Shown here: positions 45,518 to 57,400 of the stretch, piece by piece
Layout of the letters: each line of letters starts with the position of its first letter
Position numbering within the stretch: the first letter of the stretch is position 1
Assembly: GCA_026075535.2 (NCBI GenBank)
Contig: AP026544.2
Span: 8,184,001-8,248,000 of the forward strand
Reading direction: 5' to 3'
Origin: Tricholoma matsutake
Lineage: Eukaryota; Basidiomycota; Agaricomycetes; Agaricales; Tricholomataceae
DNA: 64,000 bases
The notes under the pieces: generated by a model
The model's input: only the letters and a program-made list of their open reading frames with translations
What the model was told of the DNA's origin: nothing
The model's database searches: none
Translations under genes and position numbers: made by a program

Positions 45518-48500
45518 CTAGGTTTCATTCCATTGTTCGATTGTGCTTGCATAGTAGAAGCACAACCTCTTTTTATATGCCATCAGGATCTCGGAGGCAT
45601 TCTTCAGGTTCGATTTGGGTTCCCATGTGTTTTTGGATGTCGGGTAGTCAACCCATTTCACGAGGTAACGGCGTGTCTTGCTGTGCTTCTTGTGTGTGAT
45701 AATCACTTCCCCCTCGTATTTGTTTTCTCCTTCCATGAGGTCAGGTGGTGGAGTCAGGAAGTTTTGCCCATGAGTGTCATTCTCATAGTATTGCGTGAGT
45801 AAAGCTGCATGGAATACCAGGTGGATCTTCCATCTTGGCGGCAGTTTCAATTGGTATGTAATTCTCGACAAGGCATCTTCAATCACGAAGGGCCCTTCTC
45901 ATTTTGGCGCCAGTTTTCTTGTTGGGTAGCCAATCTTAAGGTTCTTGGAGTCGAGCCATACTTGCTCTCCAACCTTGAATGGTTTGTATTGCCCCTTCTT
46001 TTGGGCAGCCATAGCCTGTCTGGCTAGTTCGTGTGCAGCAAGAGCTTCCCTCCTCACAGAGAGAAGTTCTTGGATGCTCTGTTCAGCAGCCGGCATGTTT
46101 GTTTTTTTGTAAGGGGTGGGGATAGCGCATGGTTGATATCCCATCATCAAGTAAAACAGCAAGTGTTTTACTGCGGAGTGCATCTTCTGGTTGTGCGTGA
46201 ATTCTGCCATTGGGAGATAATGCTCCCAATCTTTGGATTTGTTCAAACAGAACATGTGGAGGTAAACCTCTAGCTCTTGGTTTACTTGCTCTGTTTCTCC
46301 ATTAGTCTGGGGGTGATAGGCAGTGCTCATGGATAGCTTAATCCTGAGCAATCATCTGAGTTCTCAGAAGAGTTTGGATGCGAATCGAGGGTCTCTGTCT
46401 GAGATGATTCTTCTGGGGAGTCCAAATCTTGTGTATACATGGCGCAGGTAAAGGTCTGCGGTGCCAAGTGCATCGATTGTCTTTGTGCAAGGGATACAAA
46501 TTACCCCCTTTGTAAGACCATGGTCTACCACAACCATGATTGAGTCAAATCCATTTATCATGGGCAAGTCCATAATAAAATCTGTCATTACCAGCTCGAA
46601 TGGTCTGCTGGCCTCGGATGATATCAGTGTCGGTGGTGGGGTCATCAGGTGTGTGTTCACTTTCATTTGCTGGCACTTTGCACAGCCTTCAACATACTTC
46701 TTGATGAAGTTGGCCATTCCTGGCCACCAGTAGTTGCGTCGGATCAGTTCAATTGTTTGCCATTGTCCAGGGTGTCCTGTTGTGATGCCATCATGGTATT
46801 TTCATATGATCGCCTGGTGGAGGGTTTCATCCTGTGGCACATAGCATCTGTCTTTAAAAAAGAGCAGGCCATCTTCAAATTTCCAGTCCCCCAATGCAGA
46901 CTTGATTGGGGGAGTTCCGTTGTTCTTCAGAGCTCATAAGGCATCATTTACGAGGTCGTCCTTCATTATTGCTGAGACCAGGGCTCCCTGGAGCTCAGTG
47001 TCGATCATTTTGACGAACAGTTCATTGGCAAGGATGGTCTTGTCCTCATTATCAGTGTCTTCTTTGGCTATATGATCTGCTCTCCTCGATAGAGCATCAG
47101 ATTGTACCATCTGTGATCCTGGTACATGTTGTAGCTTCAGGTCAAATTGTGACAGGTAGATGCTCCATCTAGCCTGTCATCGGTTCAGTTTCTGTGGCTG
47201 ATGGAAGTATGTCAAGTTCTTGTGATCGGATAGTACCATCACAGGGAACGGCGTCCCCTGTAGGTAGTGTCTCCATGTTTCCAGTGCTTGGATCACTCCC
47301 AGTAGTTCCCAGTCATATATCTCATAATTTCTTTCCACTTTGTTGAAAGAATGCAAGATGTATCCGCATGGGTGCCAGTCTCCATTGGCATCCTGTTGTC
47401 TGAGTACTGCACCTGTTGCAAATTTTGAGGCATCAGATTCCACCACAATTGGTTTCATTGCATCTGGCATCAGCAGTACTGGGGTTTCATTGAACTTCCT
47501 TTTTAGCGCATTGAACGACTGCTGGCAGTCATTCATCCATTCGAATTTCTGGTTCTTCTTCGTCAAATTGCTCAGTGGTCTGGCCAGATCCGTGAAGTGT
47601 CCAATGAATCATCGATAGAAGTTTCCAAATCCTAGGAAGGATCTTACATCCTTCACTATCTTTGGCGTGGGCCAGTCCTTGATCCCAGCCAGTTTTGTGT
47701 TGTCCATTGCAAGTTCATTGGGCCTGATGATCATGCCCATGAAGTTGACTTCTTGCACATTGAACTTGCATTTCTCTATTTTCAGGTAGAGATCATATTG
47801 CCGCAGTCACTCAAGTCCTCGTCCAGTGATCTTCTTCTGTCCTCGAGAAGATCAGGATGTCATCCATATATATGATGAGCCATCCTTCATCTAGCATGTC
47901 TCAGAAGAGTTCGTTCATCATGGCCTGGAATGTTGCCAGTGAGTTGCACAGCCCAAAGAACATCACCATTGGCTCAAATAGCCCTCAGTTAGTCTTGAAT
48001 GCTGCCTTCCACTTGTCTCCTTTCTTTATCCATACGCTATGATATCCCCATCGAATATCAAGTTTCATGAAAAATCTTGCTCCCTTCAGCTTGTCCAAGA
48101 GGTCTCCAATCAGTGGCAGGGGGTAGTTGTTCCAGATTGTTCCTTCATTCAGATAGCGATAGTCTTGGCAAGGTCGCAGAGCATCAGAGTCCTTCTTTGA
48201 TACAAAGAAGAATGGGGATGCCATGGGTGATTTTGACAGTCGGATGTATCCTTTTTCCAGGTTTTCATCGAGAAATTCATTGAGTTTCTCTTGTTCTTTC
48301 AGTGTCAGTGGGTAGACTTTGCAATCCTTTGGTACAAAGCCTTCCTTCAAGTCAATTGCATGATCCCACAGTCTTGATTCTGGGAATCATTCAGATGCGG
48401 CCTTTTCGAATACCTGCCTGTATTTCTGGTATTCCGGTGGCAGTAGGTCATCCAGGGTCCATTTGCTGGCCTCCTTCCCCTCATCCTGTTCATGCGCGAG

Positions 48501-48599
48501 TTGCTGGGAAATGGATGTCTTTGCTCTGATCCATGCGCTCTTTGAGAATATGTATCGTGGGGAGTCCTTGGCTCTTGTGATCTTGGAGATTGTGTTCAT
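45518..48599 (-). pseudogene. Ty3 pol: RT, RNase H, integrase, chromodomain
   Basis: In element sense: RT with [13 protein letters not shown] (about 48060) and YMDDILIF (about 47865). RNase H has [14 protein letters not shown] and [10 protein letters not shown] (47450-47200). The integrase zinc region is CAKCQQMK (about 46685); its core Asp in MTDFI and ISDRDPRF and Glu in VNQELEVY are all present. A C-terminal chromodomain, with YLVKWVDYPTSKNTWEP, is at about 45690-45620. TGA stops near 46345-46365 and others break the frame, so it is a recent but inactivated copy. Chromodomain integrases target methylated-histone chromatin in known chromoviruses. Confidence 0.85.
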
Positions 48600-49339
48600 T
48601 TTCCATATGTACGCATGGGTCAGTCCTCGGTGTTCCTTGGTGAGGGGTGGTTCTTCTGGTGGTTCAAATATGCCAATGACCGGTTCTCCTCATACATATG
48701 TGATCAGGAGGTCTGTTGCATCTTGTTCATGGGTTTCTCCCATTGCTTGTATTTCCATACCGGTGTCTGCCAGTAGTTTTTCATCAGGTATCTCCTTGAT
48801 CTTCACTTGTGGGGGAGTCTCCCTGGGCATAGGTACTTCAGCATTGATGGTACCATGATCTGGGGTCCTAATATTGTGGGTCGGGGTAGTCCCTTGTCGA
48901 GGGTCGATTGTCCTATTTCATGGTGTCATTTTCGAGTTTCTTTTGCCGGTGCTTCTCTCCCCTGTGGAGGTTAGCAATTCTTTTACTTTTTGCAGGATTC
49001 ACCATGTCTTGTCGCATTCATTGTTCTTTCCCTTCTCCAGTTGTCTTTTCTTCTGGTTCTCTTGGGTCTTCAGTAATTTACCCTCCCCCACCTATTCTGG
49101 TCGGAGTCCAGTTATTCCGGTCGGAGTCCAGTGATTCCAGTTGGAGTCCAATTATTCCAGTTGGAGTCCAGTTATTCCAGTCAGAGTCCAGTTATTCCAG
49201 TCAGAGTCCAGTTATTCCGGTTATTCCGACCAGATTCTGGTTACTCCAGAGCCTCAACTTAGAGTATATACCCTAATGGATAGTCAAATTTCAAGTCTTA
49301 AGTTGTCAAAGTGCCTACAAAATATATTTGTGCAGAGTA

Positions 49340-49414
49340 AGGATTGAACTCAAGACATCTTTATTAGAGTGGTCACATGACAAACCAAACATGTGTGCTT
49401 AACCAGTTGAGCCA
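49340..49414 (-). other. tRNA-like module (A and B box)
   Basis: A box TGGCTCAACTGGTTAAGCAC (49414-49397 region) and B box GAGTTCAATCC (49350-49340) on the minus strand, reading outward to the left terminus. Confidence 0.65.
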
Positions 49415-49504
49415 CAGGAGAATTATTAGATAGTAATATAATGTTTATTCATGACACTCTAACTTTTTTCGAAGTAGTTAAGATCAAATTTTTTTAATTA
49501 ACCA

Positions 49505-49770
49505 CATCCCTCACATTGAATGCGAGGGAGTGGGGATAATTGTAATTATATACATACACAAAAAATCCTCCCTCTCACAAGATGCGAGAGGGAGTTTTAT
49601 TTATATACATAAAAAGCTAACCCCTCATGCCGAACACGAGGGGGGAGGTAAAAACATGAAGAAAAAAATCCCTCCCCCATGCAAAATGGGGGAGGGGGGG
49701 CACAATACTAATAAATAATTAAAAATACAAAAAAAATCCCTCCCCACATGAAGTGTGGGGGAGGGGGAGG
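49505..49770. repeat. array of five GC-rich hairpins in AT-rich spacers
   Basis: Hairpins at 49505-49530, 49567-49594, 49621-49645, 49670-49698 and 49738-49770. Each has a CCCTC-rich arm, a short loop and a GAGGG-rich arm. Spacing is about 55-70 bp and the spacers are A/T-rich with TAATTAAAAA-type sequence. The arms differ between hairpins but remain self-complementary. Confidence 0.8.
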
Positions 49771-50159
49771 GGATGCGACCCCGCTGTTGTCTGTCATTCC
49801 ACCCACATTCCACCCCACGAGCAGTTGCTCGTGAGGCTGGGGGTGGGTGGCTTGTCATTGTTCATCGCTGTCATCCCCTGTTTGGATTTCTGTTTTTTTC
49901 TTTTTTTTTTTGGGGGGGGGGGGGGGGGTTTGGGCATGTCAGTGCGATGTGGCATGAGTGCAGAGGTGGGTGGGTGCTTACTAGGCAGGTACCCCCCTTC
50001 TGGGGTCTCCTGGCATCCCTCTGCACCCTCCTAGCCTATGTCGACAGCCTCACATCCCATTTGAATGGGGAGGAGGGGATCAGGTGGGCGTGGGCATGGG
50101 TTGTGCGTTTTTTGTCGTGGCAGGTCGTCCCCAGTAGTATAGAGCCTAAAAAGCAATGA

Positions 50160-50244
50160 ATTACAATTAGTTGATTGATAAAAACAAAAACAAAAAACAA
50201 AAAAACTTATCTATGGCCCAAACAACATTGCCATTGTTTGGGCC
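50160..50244 (-). other. palindrome plus decayed mini-intron
   Basis: Palindrome GGCCCAAACAA / TTGTTTGGGCC at 50216-50244. The expected donor reads ATAAGT instead of GTAAGT. A T-rich tract and TTTTTAG acceptor follow. It is the counterpart of the modules in the other elements. Confidence 0.5.
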
Positions 50245-50310
50245 CGCATTCTGTCCAGTCGGCTCGTTTGAAGGTGGTGGTGATGGTGGCATTGGGTGTG
50301 GGAATGGTGG

Positions 50311-50565
50311 TGGTGGGTGTGCACACAGTGGTGGTGGGTGTGCACACAGTGGTGGTGGGTGTGCACACAGTGGTGGTGGGTGCACACACAGTGGTGGTGG
50401 GTGCACACACAGTGGTGGTGGGTGCACACACAGTGGTGGTGGGTGCACACACAGTGGTGGTGGGTGCACACACAGTGGTGGTGGGTGCACACACAGTGGT
50501 GGTGGGTGCACACACAGTGGTGGTGGGTGCACACACAGTGGTGGTGGGTGCACACACAGTGGTGG
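50311..50565 (+). repeat. 21-bp minisatellite GTGGTGGTGGGTGCACACACA
   Basis: About 12 tandem units. The first three carry a TGTGCACACA variant and the rest are nearly identical. The 21-bp period keeps all six frames open (Gly/Val/Trp or His/Pro/Thr periodic products), so these are not evidence of coding. Confidence 0.95.
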
Positions 50566-50752
50566 TGGTAGAGTGGAGAGGAGGAGGAGGCGGTGTTGGC
50601 AACAGTGGTGGTAGTGGTTGTGAGCTGGCAGTCACGTGTCACGTGTCATGTGTATGCATACTTATCAATTATTCCGCTAATGGCTGTGATTAACTACGTA
50701 CCTTGGTTGGGTAATAAAAGTATTAAATGTATACCAAAGAATAATTCCTTGG

Positions 50753-50810
50753 TAGCTCAGTGATTAAGTGTGCTGTTATGTGTGCAGACCCAAGGTCAAG
50801 AGTTCAATTA
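50753..50810 (+). other. tRNA-like module (A and B box)
   Basis: A box TAGCTCAGTGATTAAGTG (50753-50770) and B-box-like GAGTTCAATTA (50800-50810). It reads outward to the right terminus and is more decayed than the left copy. Confidence 0.5.
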
Positions 50811-51075
50811 TTGATGTGTGTCGAACTTTTATTTGGGAAAGCACGTGCATTCCAGTTATTCCGGTTAGTCCAGTTATTTCTGTTATTCCGGTTGTGATGA
50901 GTCCGGTCAGATTCCAGGGATTCCGGCTGTAAATTGGATCCTTATTCCGACTGGAATTGTGCTGCATAGGGAAAACTACATACAAAAAAATTTCCACCAG
51001 ATTCCAGAAATTCCAGAAATTCTGGCCGGACAAACCGGAATCCAACCGGAATAGGTGGGGGAGTGTAAAGTACTC

Positions 51076-52500
51076 AATTCCTTGCCTAGTCCAGTGACTA
51101 GGTATTTCATTGGGCTGCTCCGTCCATTGATGTGGAGCCTCCCTTTCACATATCTTGTGATCGTTCCCTGCTTGTTCAGGGTTCCATCTACATTTGTGGC
51201 CCGGATGGTATAGCCTAAGGGATATGTCTTGATCCCTTCTTGTTCGATGAATTTTGAGTCGATAAAGACTCCTCCTGCTCCAGAGTCGAGGAGCGCATTT
51301 GTTGCGACGTCTTTTCTGTTGTCTGACTCAGCTACCCAAATAGACAGGTGTATAGATTGTCTATTCATGGTAGCTAAGAGTACAGATTGTCTATTCATGG
51401 TTGCTAAGAGTACAGATCCTACAGAGATTTCAGCGGTGACTGGCATTGTATCAGGCCGCTGTTCTAAAAACCCAATTCCTCCATGAGGTTGAGGGCTCAT
51501 TCTTTTTCTTCTTCATCTAGTTCATCCAGCATTGTGCGGATCTTCTGGTAGGTGTCCACCCCAGTCTTGTTCTGGGTGAAGCGGTTGGGTCTTTTCCATC
51601 CTTGTGGTCGGATGATCAGTGTCTGGGTTGGTGGCAGATAAAACACAATCCCTTTTGGAGGTGTTCCCACGTTTTTGGTTTGTCAGTCGGTTGATGTCAA
51701 GAGAGGGCTGTCCTTTCTTCGTCGTTTCTTTTGTCTTCTGGTTTTGCCTGGTCTTCCCCAGGATTGCCATGGCCCATTTCCATTGGCCTTGGTATTTCGA
51801 GGCTGTCTTTATCCAGCCCTTGAGAGTATTGGGTACTGTTTCCATCATGTGTACCCTCTTCAGTAATTCAGGGTGCAGTCCGTCCATGAAATATTCGATC
51901 ATGGCTGCATCTTCTGTGATTCCTGTCCTATCTTTCAGGATGTGGAAGTTCGCCACATATTCCCTGAACCTTGTTTGAGATTCTTGATCTCAGTCTTTGC
52001 CATTCCAGCATTGTCGACGGTGAGAAGGCTTCTAAGACCTTCTGTCAGAAGTCTGCATATTCACCGAGTCCCTCAGACTGGTGTTGGTTGACAAATGCCT
52101 GCACCCAGGTGGCTGCTGTCCCTCCATTCATGAAGGACAGTGTGAAGATGATCTTTTTGTCATTCGTGTCATAGACCTGGTCATTGATTTGCAGGTACAA
52201 GTCTATCTCCTGCAGGAACTTGGCAGTTTTGGTCGGCTCTCCTGAGAAGTCTGTTGGTGATCAGATTTGAATGTCCTTCATGGACATCATTGGTGTGGTT
52301 GTGGATTCGGACATCTCGTTATAGAGGTCGTCGGTTTCGTCTGTTAAGAAGTGGGTGGATGTTTTGGGTGGGGGTGTGTGTGGTTGTTCAAAGTCTTTGT
52401 CAGTGAGGAAATCTCCTCTTTGTCTGTCAGTTGATCTGTAGAACCAACGCTGTGCTGGGCCAAGTAACAGACTAGTCTTCTGTTGTATCAGTACCAAGAT
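51076..52500 (-). pseudogene. Ty3 gag and protease
   Basis: Gag is at 52497-51522 in two frames, with a typical KANFHILKDRTGITEDAAMIEYFMDGL-type capsid end. The protease is at 51500-51076, with the active-site triplet in ALLDSGAGGVFID (about 51285) and the following YLVTGLGKE. The frame is then cut by the nested scaffold element, beyond which pol continues. Confidence 0.8.
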
Positions 52501-52559
52501 GAACCTGGCTGTGGTTCTGCTTCTCTTGGTGGTCGGTCTGGGGTTTGTCTAGACCTGGG

Positions 52560-53322
52560 TCATTGTGGTGTGTATCGAGACGTGTTGCCTACACCTAGGT
52601 AGGTGGGCTAGCAGGTAGTTTAGATCTTATGTTAAGGGCGAAGCCTCAACCACTCGATCTAGTCAATGTCATTCGATGAGGTGCTTCCTCGATGAGTCAT
52701 TCAGCACTAGTCTTACTCGAAACGTCCGATGTAAGATAGGTAGTGCACTCTAGCAGGGCTTCTGTGTAGAGTCATTCAAGTTCATGCACTAAGGGGCTTC
52801 CTTAGTGGTTTCGAGTAAGTTTGCGAGTTGCAAGTTAAGGCTGTAGATTGCCTAGATCTAAACTAAGGACATCCCTACTATGAGTTGCAGTACTTATACT
52901 ACAAGGGAGGTCCTTATCATCCAATTGGAAAGGTAGATGCATATCAAGTAAGAATAGAAACAATAGGCCTCATGCCTAGCATGAGGCGTCCGATGTCACA
53001 GATCCGATGTCAAGGATCTGATGTCAAGGACATGCTGTGCCACAGCATGTTGATCGTGAGAGTCCAACGTCATGGACCTCATGTCAAGGGGCTGTCATAT
53101 CATAGCATGTGTAGGTGTGGGTTCAGGTGCATGGAGTCACCATGTGTCAAGGGTGCCTTCCATGGGAAGGGGATCGAATGCATGCAGTCGGCATGTGTTG
53201 TGTGTGTATCTGGTGTCAAGGACATGCCCTAGGCATGAATCAGGTAGTGCCTCCTGTTTGGAGGGGATCGTCAGGTCGGTCGGGTTGGTCGGGTCTCGTG
53301 AGTTACAAGGAAAATTGTAACA
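52560..53322 (-). repeat. 5' LTR
   Basis: The right LTR copy is longer than the left one. It ends at 53322 with the terminus that reads TGTTAC in element sense. The inner boundary near 52560 is approximate, and I could not identify the primer-binding site. Confidence 0.65.
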
Positions 53323-53329
53323 ACAAGTA

Positions 53330-54093
53330 GCTGTCATCATCATCACCTGCATTTTACCCTTTGGATCCAGCAGGCCTGGGGGAGTGAGGAGAGCTAGGAG
53401 GGGTCTTGAGTCACTCAGAGGGTGGCCAGTCAATACCCAGAAGTTCAAACCCATCAATCCAGCCAAGTCCATACCTCGTTCCTCTGCAAAAGGCAGGAAC
53501 TGCAAGGTTGGCAACTCCATCCTCTCCATCTTCACCTGGAGGATCATACAAGGGCTGGGTGGGGCATCTGAGAGTGGTGAAGTTGGCATTCACCAATTGT
53601 CAAGAGAATTGGCAGTGAGGAGAGAGGGGCAATTGGGGGAAGGGTTGTCAATACAAGTTGGCAGATTAAGAATGATTGGAGGAGCATCTGGAGGAGTTGG
53701 GTCAAGTGACAAAGTTTGACTGTTAGCTATTAAGTCAATCCAGGGATCAAAAAAAGATGGTGGCCAATGATTGACCACTGAACCTCTATCACCAAGTTGC
53801 CAGAACTTTGGTGTAACAGGACAGGCAGGGAATGTGGTATCAAATGGCCTGTATCCTTCAGCCACCTTCTGAAATGCCTCCCAACCATCCTCACAGACAT
53901 TGGGAGGAAAATAAACACTAGGCTTGAAAGCAGAAATGGGATATGCCTCCAAGGGTTTGTTGACTGGAGCTTTCCACACAAAAAGCTGGTGGCAGGCCCA
54001 TACACCAACACACTCCACAGTATTGCTGTTCCAAACCATGATGAGGTGATACCAAGTCAAACCTATGCTAAATATGGAAGGTGTGCACATTGA
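53330..54093 (-). pseudogene. gene fragment of unknown function cut by LTR
   Basis: The frame from about 54093 to 53590 (VNHWPPSFFDPWIDLI, YFPPNVCEDGWEAF) continues in phase after one TGA (53590-53592). It stops being protein-like where the Ty3 LTR begins at 53322. The Pro-rich, Trp-containing sequence is not one I can assign. The remainder of the gene is absent, so the LTR insertion or an associated deletion truncated it. Confidence 0.45.
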
Positions 54094-54428
54094 TGTTGAT
54101 TTGATTGTGATGCAGTCGAATAGAAAGTTAAGGTTTCGGGGTTTAGATTAGATACTATTTTCACAATGATGCCATATATGCCATACATGCCATATAATGG
54201 CTATCTTTATATGGTCCTGACAGCTGCAGTCCATACCACCGTACTGTCTGATCTCAGTTAAGTTGCTTGACAGTATGGTAGCTGACCGTCAGATGGTACC
54301 ATGTATCCATCAATATATGGCATGGTGTGCAGTCCTATTTATCACAGATGATGCATGACTGCTTCTAAATGTGAAATTCATAGCTATGATGCATTCCTAA
54401 TAGAATCGCAGGCGTGGTGCCAATGATA
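54094..54428. other. intergenic, no gene seen
   Basis: AT-rich, with short ATATGCCATA-type repeats near 54175-54200 and an inverted pair around CAGTATGGTAGC (about 54245-54285). It is the 3' flank of the Crinkler gene. Confidence 0.5.
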
Positions 54429-57400
54429 TTAAGATAGTAATGACTTCCTGACTTCCTCTCGGATATCTCCTGCACAATCTTTCCAGCGAGTGCTCATCAC
54501 CACATTTGTAAACCCCAGGTCATGTGCAAAGTGAACCACAATTATGTTCTTCGATAACTCTATGTCAGACTGCCAAATGGGGCAGTAATCCTCTTGACGA
54601 GTGAAGTGAACAACCCATGCTTCATTTGCAGAGAGAAGTGCTGCATATTCAGGGGTTTTCCGGATGTGGGATTCAACAGAACTTGGTTCTCCTGTGGCCA
54701 ATAGCTCAAGAACAATTGTCAGGCTATCTTTCTTGAGCACAATGTCAGAATACTTGTGCTTCTTTAAATCATCTTCCAAGTGCCATTGACCATCAACTGA
54801 CCAACCATACTTCCGGACCCAGTTCGCAAGAATCCTCATGAGCTCAGTATCGTACACACTTTCTCGAGGGACATGGCGACCATGTGGGCCGTGGATTTTC
54901 ACCTTCGGTGTCTTGTACGAACAAGATGATGCATTGAGGATAAGAGCTTTGTCGAAGAACTTGAGTGATTCAATGAGTATGCCCAAAACATCGACATCCC
55001 CCGTGTGTTGAAGAGGGAGAGGTGATGAAGGAGCATTCGGGAATCTGGCCGGAATGAGTTGGTTTCGGACCAATCCGTCCACCAGAGGCGAAGCCATTCG
55101 GTAGCATGCCATGGCAGGATTCAGTTTTAACAATACACCTTCGGATGTCAGGGTGTCTGCATCCTTCTTCGCTTTCTCATCGGTCAGTGTCACATCACCG
55201 AGAAAACCGGCAAACTGTGAGCGGAGAAGGTCGACGGAAGAGGAGGCTTCTGCACGAGAGAGTGACTGGATCATGGAATGAAATGTATTGTAAAGCGAGA
55301 TCTCGCCATATAGCCACTCCGCAGGAAACCGTTGCCAGTGATAGTAAGAGATGGTCCGGGATTGGGGGCCAATCAATGTTTGCACGTTTCTGTAAATCGT
55401 ACGCCCACAAAGGCAGACCATTCCGGGGTGTCTACCAAGGTATTTTAGGAACTATACACCAGTTAAGTTGGGCGACTAACCCGTTCGATTTAGCCCATAC
55501 ATCCTCTATGATGGCATCGTCGATCGAAAAACCTAAATCCTCGGCAAATTCACGGAAGAGCTTCCTGACCTCATGGACGGTAAAATATGGGGATTGGACA
55601 ACATCAGTGACGTTGAACGGCGAGGCCGTCGACGGGTTCAAATAAACAATGCTAAAAGTCCCAGCAGCAATAAGGCACTGGACGGCGTGGTCTCTACGCT
55701 TGTGTTTGAGTCCTCGGAAAGCCTGGAGGCAATCATCTCGAACAGCATCTGCACCTTGATACAAACAACTGAATTCATCGAGGAGGAGAACAACATCTCT
55801 ATCCCAAGAATCTTTCTGGAAATAAGGCATGAAATCGGCTCGAGACGACATTGGTGTAGTGGATCCTTTGAGCAATCCACGACCGGCAACAGTGAGGTCA
55901 ATTGCCTTGCCGAATGATTCCCAAAAGTCCTTAGTGCTGCCCTGGTAAAGTAGGGTCTCAAATGTTATACTTATTGAAAGCAGCTCAGATTGTAATTGTC
56001 AGGGGACGTAAGAGCCACGTACTACAAAGCCCAATAACCCATCGCCTCGAGCCTTTGCCGGAGCCAGATTAACCGTGTCGACTTTCCAGACGCTCGGGCA
56101 CCCGCGAGAAGCACATACGTGCCTTGCGATACAGCATCCAAACAAAGCGAGGTTTCATTCTGAGTTCCAGGATCCACGTAGTATCGTCCATTCGCTTCAT
56201 CCTCAGTGATTGCTCCATTGACGGTCCATCTTCTCGCGAAGGGGCTAAAGGAATGAATGCAGTGCAACTCGCATGGAATGCAATTGAAACTTACCGTGAA
56301 GTACTAGTAGTGTGTTTCCTCTTTGCTTCACCATCGCCTTGTGCAGATGGCGGGCGAGCGTGTTTTCGGGAAGCTAGAAAACGTGGGTGTAGAGGGTTAG
56401 CGAATACGGGTGGAGAAATTGAGGCAGGTGGGAGTGGCGAAACATAGTTATAGTGCATTCAATGATGTGCGAGATCATAAAACAGGAGAGGCAACATAAA
56501 GTGATGACGAGAAACGGGGACGAGCGGTTTTAAATCAAAGAAAAGGAAACGCAAGAGAACGTCGGAAGGGATGAAGGGAACAAGTAGGTGACAGATAAAC
56601 AGAGCATAGAGAGATGAGGAGATGAGGAGAACATGCGGGAGGTGGCAGTCCGGAGCGGCGAGCGAATCGCGTTTGGGAGGCGGCGAAACGAATAAATGAC
56701 ATTGTTACGCACAAAGAGTATATAGTATGGCCGGCCCCAGACGCGACGACGGCAAAATGCCAATCCCAGCAGGAGAATGAAATGGGATATCGAGGAATTG
56801 AGGCGAACAACGAGTTGGCGAACATTGAAGGGAAGACGAAAGGGGAAGTGAGGAGATAGGAGCGATGAGGACGATCGAAACCAAGATGCGCAAGTGAGGT
56901 GAGAAGTTCAACGATATCGTCAGTTCTGCTCATAAGGAACGATGAGCCAGCAGTACGCACCAGGGCACTGAACGATGATATGAAGATTGTCCTCGGAATG
57001 CGGTTCAGGAAATAGCTCCCTCACTCTTCCTCCAGAACTCAACTTTCTCGAATACGCGTCGATGTCACCCAAGGCCTCTAATCGCTGTGCGAGACTATCA
57101 TCTGGATCGATAGGAACTGTCTCATTCAGCTGAAAGAGAAAGTCAGAAGGCGCACGCCCCTGGAATTTTAAGGAAACGACCTTCCAAAGCTTTAGATCAT
57201 CAGGATCTATGTCATGGAGAAGTTTGACTCTCTGTTGAATCCTTGCCTTCAATAGATCGACGTTGTCACTAATCGAAATGTTGTCGATTGAGTATGGCTT
57301 TGGACCGCCTTCTAGGAATAACCAGAGAAGTCTAGATGTTTGTGGAGACATGGTATGGAATACTGGAAGATAGCCGTATCGAACAAGAGGGTTAAAGTTT

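Larger units (their letters stand above)
49077..51069. mobile_element. complete 2.0-kb non-coding TIR scaffold element
   Basis: Inserted between the protease and RT parts of the Ty3 element. Left end TTTACCCTCCCCC, right end GGGGGAGTGTAAA. Flanks GTAA (49073) and GTAC (51070) suggest a 3-4 bp duplication. Contents: subterminal repeats of TCCAGTTATTCCGG type, tRNA-like (-), five GC hairpins, a GAGCAGTTGCTC hairpin, a palindrome with decayed intron, a 21-bp minisatellite, tRNA-like (+), subterminal repeats. It shares architecture with 23717-26108, but the subterminal and central repeat sequences differ. Confidence 0.8.
44099..53322 (-). mobile_element. chromovirus-type Ty3 element with nested insertion
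   Basis: The element is in minus orientation. Direct LTR copies are at 44099-44540 and about 52560-53322. The shared part starts GGCTGTAGATTGCC and ends at a terminus that reads TGTTAC in element orientation. A G-rich polypurine tract (44541-44552) abuts the left (3') LTR. Internal order in element sense: gag, protease, RT, RNase H, integrase, chromodomain, zinc-knuckle ORF. A 2.0-kb scaffold element is nested at 49077-51069. Confidence 0.85.

Noticed and set aside
50175..50693. Long overlapping open frames in all directions at the GT-rich repeat
   Set aside because: They are products of a 21-bp tandem repeat, whose period is a multiple of 3 and keeps every frame open. No start context, splice logic or non-repeat domain supports a protein.
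56295..56373. Reading Crinkler exon 2 in the frame LPENTLARHLHKAM
   Set aside because: It does not join in phase with the P-loop exon. The alternative frame, a polar basic linker, fits both splice phases and the usual CRN layout.
56535..56960. Independent 141-codon gene inside the Crinkler intron
   Set aside because: No recognisable domain, CT-biased composition, and position exactly inside an intron; noted only as an oddity of the intron.
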